Shown: piece by piece, positions 1 to 5,003 of the stretch
Numbering within the stretch: position 1 is the first letter of the stretch
How the letters are laid out: each line of letters begins with the position of its first letter
Assembly: GCA_001830645.1 (NCBI GenBank)
Contig: MIBM01000347.1
Location: 1-5,499, forward strand
Length of the DNA stretch: 5,499 bases
Source of the DNA: Spirochaetes bacterium RIFOXYC1_FULL_54_7
GTDB lineage: Bacteria; Spirochaetota; Spirochaetia; Treponematales; UBA12059
Direction: 5' to 3'
Made by a program: the position numbers and the translations under genes
The notes under the pieces: model-generated
Told to the model about the DNA's origin: nothing
The model's database searches: none
The model's input: the letters and a program-made list of their open reading frames with translations, nothing else

Positions 1-179
1 TGGTACATGATCCGCGTTCCGTCCGGGGATATTGCCGCGGCAGTTTCCGCCAGGACACTGGAGCGTCGACCACAGATGGCAACCGCAGCTCCTTCCGCAT
101 GGAAACGGGCGGCAATCGCCTTGCCTATGCCTGTACCACCCCCGGTTATTATTGCTGTCTTGCCTTCCAATTGACCCAT
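1..179 (-). CDS. Short-chain dehydrogenase/reductase, N-terminal part (runs off the left edge)
   Basis: Only the first 59 residues are in the window. They show the start of an SDR Rossmann fold: a beta strand (TAIIT, residues 8-12), the dinucleotide-binding TGGGTGIG motif (residues 12-19, matching TGxxxGxG), a helix, and a second strand (VAIC) followed by GRR (residues 37-39). Basic residues at that place usually indicate NADP(H) rather than NAD(H) preference in SDRs. The ATG at 179-177 is preceded by a GAGGGAAG-like Shine-Dalgarno sequence, and the URO-D-like gene stops only 11 nt upstream, so this is the last visible gene of the operon. Directly downstream of kduI-type genes one expects KduD, which reduces 3-deoxy-2,5-hexodiulosonate to 2-keto-3-deoxygluconate. 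This SDR could do that job, but its N-terminus is generic (FabG-like) and the catalytic Ser-Tyr-Lys lies outside the window. SDR assignment is firm; substrate is inference only. Confidence 0.9.
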   Translation of the reverse strand, partial: MGQLEGKTAIITGGGTGIGKAIAARFHAEGAAVAICGRRSSVLAETAAAISPDGTRIMY

Positions 180-190
180 TGAAACTTCCC

Positions 191-998
191 TCAACTTCCT
201 TTGGCCGTTTCGAAGATGGCCAGTACCTTCTCTAGCGCTATATCAGCCTGGATGTTGTGGATAGTGGCAAAAACATAGCCGCCATCCCTGCCAAGCAGAT
301 CGATACGTTCCTGCACCTCAGCCTTTATCTCATCTACAGTCCCAAATGGCAAGGTAGTCTGGGTCTCCACCCCTCCACCCCAGAAGCATATATCTTTTCC
401 GTATTCGCGTTTGATCTTCCCTGGATCCATACCCTTCGCTGAAGTCTGCAGTGGGTTGAGCACATCAATGCCGATTTCGATGAAATCAGGCAAAATCTGT
501 TCCATGGCTCCATCACAATGGATGAATACCTTGGCATCCGGCTCCAGCCAGCGGCGTGGCACATACATCAAAATACAGCGAGTGCGGTGTCCTCCGTGCA
601 GCGATCGAGCCTTCGTGAAGCACTTCTATGGTTCCATCCTTCAGGATCCGGTTTTCATAGCCACCAGGTACCAGGCATGGAGATCCGTCGGTCAGCTGAC
701 CTGCTTTCCAATCGTCAAGCTTAAGGAAGGGCATACCCGTGGTAGGCCCCAGGCGCTGGAGTTGCACCACGTCACCTCCCAGCAGGTCCATCATTGCCAG
801 CGATGGATCTGCCAGTTGTTGTTTGATGTCATAGAGCCTTATGTCTTCAGGCCTGCCCATTTTTCCAAGCAGGTTCCTGTAGGCAATGGCCGCGATACCA
901 GTGACGCGGCTTCCGCCAAAGTCAATGGCAACCCGGTCCACCGCCTGCCGTCTGAGGGCTCTGTTTATGCGTTCCCTGCCTGTCAAGCTGCTTTGCAT
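191..998 (-). pseudogene. URO-D/MtaA-family protein gene, frameshifted and missing its central part
   Basis: Two consecutive pieces of one uroporphyrinogen-decarboxylase-superfamily protein lie in different frames. Piece A (ATG 998 to a stop at 513) opens with the family's usual N-terminus: TGRERINRAL, then VDRVAIDFGG, RLYDIKQQLADP and GGDVVQLQ, ending near SLYFDVCATPLA (codons 578-546). Piece B is recognisable from about PDAKVFIHCDGAM (541 onward) and continues with LPDFIEIGIDVLNPLQTSAKGMDP, FWGGGVETQTTLPFGT and VFATIHNIQ to the TGA at 191. The joined pieces give about 268 residues, whereas intact relatives run roughly 350-390, so some 90-120 residues of the middle of the barrel are missing and the frame is shifted. 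Piece B has no convincing ribosome site of its own. HCDG occupies the place of the zinc-ligand HxCG of MtaA-type methyltransferases. Family members are decarboxylases or corrinoid-linked methyltransferases; the original substrate here is unknown. The start is ATG 998 rather than GTG 1004 because AGGGG lies 8 nt upstream of it. The product is probably non-functional, unless the break is an assembly error. Confidence 0.8.
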
Positions 999-1006
999 CC
1001 ACACAT

Positions 1007-1011
1007 CCCCT
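1007..1011 (-). promoter_or_regulatory. Ribosome binding site of the URO-D-like gene, overlapping the kduI stop
   Basis: AGGGG on the minus strand lies 8 nt before ATG 998 but only 2 nt before the in-frame GTG at 1004, which decides for the ATG. The kduI stop codon TAG (1012-1010) shares bases with this site, so translation of the two genes is likely coupled. Confidence 0.6.
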
Positions 1012-1846
1012 ACATCAGAGACTTCATCGGCACTTGGTCCATGTCGGTAAAGGCCTGGTTCTCACCCACCATGCCCCAGATGAAGGTGTAGTTCCGGGTT
1101 CCAACGCCTGAATGGATGGACCAGCTGGGACTTATCACAGCCTGTTCGTTACGTACCACCAGATGTCGGGTTTCGGAAGGCGGCCCCATGAAATGGAAGA
1201 CAACCGCATCGTCTGGCAGGTCCAGATATAGATAGACTTCCATGCGACGCTCATGGGTATGGGTTGGCATGGTGTTCCAGACACTGCCGGTCGCCAGGGA
1301 GGTCATGCCCATCACAAGCTGGCAGGTTTCCAGTATATCAGGGTGAATCAGCTGGAAGATGGTACGCTTGTTGCAGCTTTCATCACTGCCCAGTTCCACG
1401 CGCTTGGCCTGGGTCGTGGTGATCACACGGCTTTCGGTAGGCCGGTGGGCAGGAGCGCTGTTGAAGTAGAATTTGGCAGGATTTTTCGGGTCGATGGAAG
1501 AGAAACTCAGCTCCTTGACACCCATCGAAAGGTATACGGCTTCCCGGGAACCTACATCATGGGCTTTGCCATCCATGCACACCTGGCCAGGACCACCGAT
1601 ATTGATGGCGCCCAGCTCCCGGCGTTGCAGGAAGTAATCTGCCCTCAGTTCCGCACCGGCCTCAAGGGACAGAGGCTTGTCTATAGGACAGATTCCTCCG
1701 GCTATCATTCGGTCGATGTGCGTATAGGTCATCGAGATCCCGCCACTGGGAAAAAGATCTGTTACCAGGAAATTCTCCCTGAGCCCGGCCGTGTCCATGG
1801 CCTTCCCGTGAAGGGAATGGACTCCTTCTCTGATGGTAAGTTTCAT
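1010..1846 (-). CDS. kduI: 5-keto-4-deoxyuronate isomerase (4-deoxy-L-threo-5-hexosulose-uronate ketol-isomerase, EC 5.3.1.17)
   Basis: Cytoplasmic metal-dependent isomerase that converts 5-keto-4-deoxyuronate, released from unsaturated oligouronides, into 3-deoxy-D-glycero-2,5-hexodiulosonate, which KduD then reduces to 2-keto-3-deoxygluconate. The protein is 278 residues, the same length I recall for E. coli KduI. The four zinc ligands known for that enzyme (His196, His198, Glu203, His245) fall at identical positions here: PTHTHERRMEVYLY supplies His196, His198 and Glu203, and SWSIHSGVGT supplies His245. Other family signatures are DRMIAGG near residue 45, FLQRRELGAINIGG near 72-85 and the C-terminal cupin segment YTFIWGMVGENQ. 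The start ATG 1846 has AAGGAG (1858-1853) 6 nt upstream. It follows the dctM-like gene by 16 nt and is followed closely by the broken URO-D-like gene. It is the strongest indicator that the operon handles uronates from pectin, glycosaminoglycans or related polymers. No abnormality seen. Confidence 0.96.
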   Translation of the reverse strand: MKLTIREGVHSLHGKAMDTAGLRENFLVTDLFPSGGISMTYTHIDRMIAGGICPIDKPLSLEAGAELRADYFLQRRELGAINIGGPGQVCMDGKAHDVGSREAVYLSMGVKELSFSSIDPKNPAKFYFNSAPAHRPTESRVITTTQAKRVELGSDESCNKRTIFQLIHPDILETCQLVMGMTSLATGSVWNTMPTHTHERRMEVYLYLDLPDDAVVFHFMGPPSETRHLVVRNEQAVISPSWSIHSGVGTRNYTFIWGMVGENQAFTDMDQVPMKSLM

Positions 1847-1862
1847 GTTGTTGCTCCTTGGT

Positions 1863-3143
1863 TCATTGAATGATCGATGGAAGCCAGGTGCTGACTGCCG
1901 GTATGAAGGTCACGAGGATCAGGATGATCACGTTGCAGATGATGAATGGCAAAGCATGCAAGAAAATTTGCACGATGGAGAGTCCGCATATCTTGGTAGC
2001 CACATTGAGACACATACCCACAGGCGGAGTGACCAGACCAATGGCGGTGCCGACTATCATGATGGCACCAAACTGCAGCTCGTCTATGCCAAACTGGCGC
2101 ATGACTGGCAACAGGATCGGAACGAGCAGTAGAAGGCTGGGCGTGACATCCACGAAGGTACCAATGAAGAGGATCAATATGTCCAGGAATATAAATATCA
2201 CAAAGGGGTGGACCTGGAGGCCAAGGATGAAATCGGCAATGAAAACCGGTATCTGCTCCACTGCAAGAATCCAGGTGTATACCATGGTAAAACCGACAAT
2301 GACCATGATTGAGCTGGAGATCATCACCGTTTTTTTCAAGGCTATGACTATGTCCCGGAGGCTCAGTTCCTTGTAGACGAACAGACCAAGGATGGCGGCA
2401 TACAGGACTGCAACCGCAGCCGATTCCGAGGCTGTCGCTATGCCCAAGGATACCGTGAGGATGATGATCATCGGCATCAGGATGGCAAACATGCCGTTCC
2501 TGATGGTCGCTATGGCTTCCCGGGCAACGAACTTGCTTACAGGAGGATGGTAGCCGTGTTTTTTCGATAACACATACACCACGACAAGCTGCGAGAGGCC
2601 AATCAGGATGCCCGGCACCAGCCCCGCGAGGAACAGACGACCGACTGATGCCCCGGATATCATGGCGTAGATCAGCATGGGAACACTTGGCGGGATTATC
2701 ATGCCCATGGTCGATGAAGCGACGGTGACCCCTGCTGAAAAGCCCTTTCCGTACCCTTGCTTGACCATGTTCGGAATAAGGATGCTCCCAAGAGCTGAAG
2801 TGTCCGCTACCGACGATCCCGATATGCCTCCGAAAATCATGCTGGCCACGACATTGACTTCGCCGAGCCCGCCGCGGATCGGCCGGACCACCAGCAGGCT
2901 GAAGTCTATGATGCGTTTGGTCAGGCCGCCCCGGTTCATCAGCTCTCCGGCGAGTATGAACAAGGGCATGGCAATGATGATGAAATTGTTGGTTCCTGCC
3001 CAGATACGCTGGGGAACCATGGTAATGAGGGTCGGACGCTCGACCAGGAAATAGATGATGCTGGAAGCGCCCAGGGAAAACGCTATGGGGACACCGAGCA
3101 GGATCAGCACGACCAGGATTATCAGCATTATGGACAGCATCAT
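1863..3143 (-). CDS. dctM: TRAP transporter large membrane subunit (DctM family)
   Basis: Inner-membrane subunit that forms the sodium-coupled transport channel of a tripartite ATP-independent periplasmic transporter, working with the DctQ and DctP partners. The 426 residues match the family's usual length of about 425-430, and nearly all of it is hydrophobic, consistent with about a dozen membrane segments. Visible family motifs in order: PLFILAGELMNRGGL (60-74), GGISGSSVADTSALG (105-119), IIPPSVPMLIYA (149-160), TASESAAVAVLYA (237-249), FVDVTPSLLLLVPILLPV (330-347) and GLVTPPVGMCLNV (369-381). The start ATG 3143 has AAAGGA a few nt upstream and overlaps the dctQ stop as ATGA, implying translational coupling. 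The gene ends 16 nt before kduI. The gene symbol denotes the family; the substrate is probably a uronate or unsaturated uronate, judged by the neighbouring kduI, and is not necessarily a dicarboxylate. Confidence 0.95.
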   Translation of the reverse strand: MMLSIMLIILVVLILLGVPIAFSLGASSIIYFLVERPTLITMVPQRIWAGTNNFIIIAMPLFILAGELMNRGGLTKRIIDFSLLVVRPIRGGLGEVNVVASMIFGGISGSSVADTSALGSILIPNMVKQGYGKGFSAGVTVASSTMGMIIPPSVPMLIYAMISGASVGRLFLAGLVPGILIGLSQLVVVYVLSKKHGYHPPVSKFVAREAIATIRNGMFAILMPMIIILTVSLGIATASESAAVAVLYAAILGLFVYKELSLRDIVIALKKTVMISSSIMVIVGFTMVYTWILAVEQIPVFIADFILGLQVHPFVIFIFLDILILFIGTFVDVTPSLLLLVPILLPVMRQFGIDELQFGAIMIVGTAIGLVTPPVGMCLNVATKICGLSIVQIFLHALPFIICNVIILILVTFIPAVSTWLPSIIQ

Positions 3144-3700
3144 ACTGTTCCTTTCCCGTTATCAGGATGTACTGCTTCGGCCATGATCGAGACATCTTCC
3201 ACTTCATCATCAGCAGCATAACCTCTATGGGCCGGGAGGACAGGCAGGAACAAGGCGGCTATATTCACCAGGGCGTAGAAAACGACGATGACCGAGGTGA
3301 GCGGCACCATGGCATAGAACCACCCCCAAGGCATCTGGAGAGCCGGAGATGGCACAGCACCCACACGTTCTATCCACTCCAGACTGTACTTGAAGACAAT
3401 CCAGTTGACTCCGATTATCACCAGCATCACGAAGACCTGTACGGCCTTGCGGAGCCTGCCGGGCAGCTTGTCGGAAAAGTAACTTATCGCAATATGATCA
3501 TTCTCCCTGATGCCTAGGGCCATGCCAAAATATGACGTGGCAATGAAGATCAAGGTGATGGCTTCTTCTGATTGTACAAATGAAATATTCAGTGCATATC
3601 TGAAGAATACCGATACAATAACTCCCAGGGTGAGCACTGCCATGAGCAGGATGCACCACAGGGCCATAAGCCGGTCCACCAGCTTGATGAGAGCATTCAT
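3140..3700 (-). CDS. dctQ: TRAP transporter small membrane subunit (DctQ family)
   Basis: Small inner-membrane subunit that pairs with the large subunit in TRAP transporters. I take ATG 3700 (186 residues) because GGAG lies 6 nt before it. The open frame extends back to 3787, but that extension (MRLNLCRIWAV...) crosses two stem-loops and shows no family similarity. Four hydrophobic segments are visible, at about 11-34, 44-65, 85-107 and 125-155. Family features are FFRY (32-35), the charged pair in FVQSEEAIT (41-49), YFGMALGIRENDHI (57-70) and the PWGWFYAMVPLT block (124-135) in the last membrane region. A 30-residue acidic, probably cytoplasmic, tail follows. The stop overlaps the next gene's ATG (ATGA). 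It is separated from dctP by 120 nt, unlike the tight spacing further down, so its expression may be set below that of dctP. Confidence 0.92.
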   Translation of the reverse strand: MNALIKLVDRLMALWCILLMAVLTLGVIVSVFFRYALNISFVQSEEAITLIFIATSYFGMALGIRENDHIAISYFSDKLPGRLRKAVQVFVMLVIIGVNWIVFKYSLEWIERVGAVPSPALQMPWGWFYAMVPLTSVIVVFYALVNIAALFLPVLPAHRGYAADDEVEDVSIMAEAVHPDNGKGTV

Positions 3701-3706
3701 GCATCG

Positions 3707-3710
3707 CTCC
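3707..3710 (-). promoter_or_regulatory. Ribosome binding site deciding the dctQ start
   Basis: GGAG on the minus strand, 6 nt before ATG 3700. It supports the 186-residue form over the 215-residue open frame starting at 3787. A second ATG at 3704-3702 is out of frame. Confidence 0.6.
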
Positions 3711-3738
3711 AGTTTATTGGAATAAAATAAGGAAACCC

Positions 3739-3762
3739 GGGCCGTACCCAGTGATACGGCCC
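3739..3762 (-). terminator. Stem-loop with T-rich tail between dctP and dctQ (leaky terminator or processing element)
   Basis: A perfect 8-bp GC-rich stem, GGGCCGTA pairing with TACGGCCC around an 8-nt loop, is followed on the minus strand by GGGTTTCCTTATTTTATT. The tail is T-rich but is separated from the stem by GGG and broken by CC, so it would be a weak intrinsic terminator at best. Its place just after the binding-protein gene fits the known pattern in binding-protein-dependent operons, where a 3' stem-loop keeps the binding-protein message abundant relative to the membrane subunits. Confidence 0.55.
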
Positions 3763-3774
3763 AGATCCGGCAAA

Positions 3775-3798
3775 GGTTCAGGCGCAAGCGCGGGAACC
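3775..3798 (-). repeat. Imperfect inverted repeat (second stem-loop) in the dctP-dctQ gap
   Basis: GGTTC (3775-3779) pairs with GAACC (3794-3798). Inside, after a 2-nt internal loop, GCGC and GCGC flank AA, so about 5 bp of outer stem and 3 bp of inner stem can form. It lies 23 nt after the dctP stop and 12 nt before the stronger stem-loop on the transcript, so the two may form a tandem RNA structure. It has no T-tract of its own. Confidence 0.4.
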
Positions 3799-3820
3799 CT
3801 TACCTGTTCATCACCGGACA

Positions 3821-4855
3821 TCAGTTACCCATCGCCACTTTTCTGACCGTATCCAGTTCCTGCTGGGTAAAGGTACCCTTCTTGATATAGAAATCATAGA
3901 CCGGCATGCACGCATCGATGAAGAGCTGCCTCTCCTGGGCAGTTGGCTCATAAATCGCAACGCCCGAAGACTTGATGATGTTGAAGTACTGCTCGTTCGT
4001 ACCTTCCCTCAAGGCATTCTGTTTTTCAGTATAGAACCAGGCTGCATCGCTCAGGATCTTCTGCAGATCAGCGGGCAACGAATTGTACCAGTTCAGGCCT
4101 ACGCAGAAAGGTTCCGGATGGAACTGGTAGTTTATGACAGTCAGGTATTTCTGGACTTCATGGAACTTCATGGTGGCAATGTTCATGAAGGGGTTTTCCT
4201 GGCCATCAGCCACCCCGGTCTTGAGGGCCATGTAGGTCTCACCATAGGGGATGGAAACAGGATTCGCTCCCATGGCTTCCATGCTCTTGATGATGGACTC
4301 TACCGGGGGAGTGCGCATCTTGAGGCCCTTCATATCTGCGGGGGTCTTGACCGGTCTGACATTGTTGGAGAAGTGCCTCGACCCTGCATCACCGACAGCC
4401 AGCATCTTGATGCTGTATTTCTCGGCGTCCTTGGCTATTTCGGCACCGATAGGACTCTTGGCAACGCGCAGCATATCAGCCTGTTTTGCAAAGAAGAACG
4501 GCATCAGATACAGGTTCAGCTTGGGTGTAAGGGCATCGAAAACACCGCCGAGGTAGCCTTCGATGTTGCCGAGCTTCAGGGATTCGATCATCTCCGACTC
4601 ATTGCCAAGCTGGCCAGCCGGGTAGATCTCCACCTTTATCCGGCCACCGGTCTTGTCATGGACATAGGCCTGGAATTCAAGCAAAGCCTGATGCCTGGTA
4701 GAGTCTGTCGGCATGGAGTGGCCGAACTTCATCGTGTACACCGTAGCTGCTGGTGCTGCTGGTGCGGCTGGAGCCGCGGCCTCCGTTCCACCTGCTGCAA
4801 ACACACCGGAAAGCACTGTCAGCATCACTAAAACCAGGGCGAGTAACTTTTTCAT
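3821..4855 (-). CDS. dctP: TRAP transporter periplasmic solute-binding protein (DctP family)
   Basis: Periplasmic binding protein that captures the substrate and delivers it to the DctQM membrane pair. It has 344 residues from ATG 4855, which follows a very strong GGAGGAGG site by 5 nt; the in-frame TTG at 4870 abuts that site and is not a start. A signal peptide is clear: MKK, a hydrophobic core LLALVLVMLTVLSG, and a likely signal peptidase I site after VFA (residue 20). There is no lipobox cysteine. An Ala/Pro-rich linker (about 21-38) precedes the mature domain. Family features: FGHSMPTDST (44-53), GGRIKVEIYPAGQLGNE (70-86), GSRHFSNNVRPVKTPADMKGLKMRTPP (158-184) and ADGQENP (216-222). Arg181 in MRTPP corresponds to the arginine that binds the ligand carboxylate in most TRAP binding proteins, consistent with a uronate-type acid. 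First gene of the operon, behind a consensus promoter. Family assignment is firm; the ligand is inferred from kduI. Confidence 0.95.
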   Translation of the reverse strand: MKKLLALVLVMLTVLSGVFAAGGTEAAAPAAPAAPAATVYTMKFGHSMPTDSTRHQALLEFQAYVHDKTGGRIKVEIYPAGQLGNESEMIESLKLGNIEGYLGGVFDALTPKLNLYLMPFFFAKQADMLRVAKSPIGAEIAKDAEKYSIKMLAVGDAGSRHFSNNVRPVKTPADMKGLKMRTPPVESIIKSMEAMGANPVSIPYGETYMALKTGVADGQENPFMNIATMKFHEVQKYLTVINYQFHPEPFCVGLNWYNSLPADLQKILSDAAWFYTEKQNALREGTNEQYFNIIKSSGVAIYEPTAQERQLFIDACMPVYDFYIKKGTFTQQELDTVRKVAMGN

Positions 4856-4860
4856 TTCAA

Positions 4861-4868
4861 CCTCCTCC
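4861..4868 (-). promoter_or_regulatory. Very strong ribosome binding site of dctP
   Basis: GGAGGAGG on the minus strand, 5 nt before ATG 4855, an extended match to the 16S rRNA tail. It fits the need for a large excess of binding protein over membrane subunits and fixes the dctP start. Confidence 0.8.
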
Positions 4869-4886
4869 AAGCTCGATATTCAGATT

Positions 4887-4907
4887 GATTTCCGTATCGT
4901 GGAAACC
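4887..4907. promoter_or_regulatory. Candidate operator: imperfect inverted repeat at the dctP transcription start
   Basis: On the minus strand, GGTTTCC, 7 nt and GGAAATC form arms of 7 with one mismatch. It begins about 7 nt past the -10 box of the dctP promoter, where a bound repressor would block transcription. The GGAAA/TTTCC half-sites recall IclR-family operators in composition, but their order is reversed and the spacing differs from the E. coli IclR box, so the binding protein is a guess. It could also act as an RNA hairpin in the dctP leader. Confidence 0.35.
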
Positions 4908-4913
4908 GTTTTT

Positions 4914-4941
4914 ATTATACAGCAACGATTTTGCTTGTCAA
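4914..4941 (-). promoter_or_regulatory. Consensus sigma-70 promoter of the dctP operon
   Basis: On the minus strand, TTGACA (4941-4936) and TATAAT (4919-4914) are both exact consensus hexamers, with a 16-nt spacer. The predicted start is near 4907, giving a leader of about 50 nt before ATG 4855. Such a strong core promoter on a catabolic operon suggests control mainly by repression. Its -35 box overlaps that of the divergent regulator promoter. Confidence 0.85.
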
Positions 4942-4963
4942 GAAAAAAAATAGTAATTACTAT
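4935..4963 (+). promoter_or_regulatory. Probable sigma-70 promoter of the IclR-family gene
   Basis: TTGTCA (4935-4940), a 17-nt spacer and TACTAT (4958-4963) make a reasonable but not perfect promoter, with a start expected near 4970 and about 34 nt of leader before ATG 5004. The -35 box lies on top of the opposing dctP -35 box, within the palindrome CTTGTCAAG (4934-4942). Confidence 0.6.
4950..4963. promoter_or_regulatory. Perfect 14-bp palindrome over the regulator's -10 box (candidate operator)
   Basis: ATAGTAATTACTAT equals its own reverse complement over all 14 bases, and its right end contains the TACTAT -10 box of the plus-strand promoter. It lies 8 nt upstream of the dctP -35 box. 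A protein bound here would shut off the regulator gene, suggesting autoregulation, and could also influence dctP. AT-rich palindromes arise by chance more easily than GC-rich ones, so the functional claim is moderate. Confidence 0.45.
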
Positions 4964-5003
4964 AGCTTGATGTATCGAAGTTGGTACTCGAAAAGGTGGC
5001 TTA

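Noticed and set aside
191..571. Separate small gene made of the C-terminal URO-D piece
   Set aside because: There is no convincing ribosome site before the TTG/ATG at 571-566, and the piece lacks the first half of the barrel. Better read as part of one broken gene.
411..1091. 226-codon plus-strand open frame opposite the URO-D-like region
   Set aside because: Antisense shadow with no recognisable domain. It spans the junction of two real minus-strand genes and has no supporting ribosome site noted.
1253..1873. 206-codon plus-strand open frame opposite kduI
   Set aside because: Antisense shadow of a gene with all catalytic ligands in place; the translated sequence resembles no family I know.
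1843..3219. 458-codon open frame on the minus strand, longer than the dctM-like gene it overlaps
   Set aside because: It is a frame shadow of dctM: the product is rich in His, Arg, Pro and Cys with no membrane pattern or known domain, while the 426-residue frame matches the DctM family throughout.
3701..3787. 29-codon N-terminal extension of the dctQ frame
   Set aside because: It crosses the stem-loop region and lacks family similarity; the GGAG site fits ATG 3700.
4118..4831. 237-codon plus-strand open frame opposite dctP
   Set aside because: Antisense shadow; rich in His, Gly and Cys, with no domain and no promoter context.
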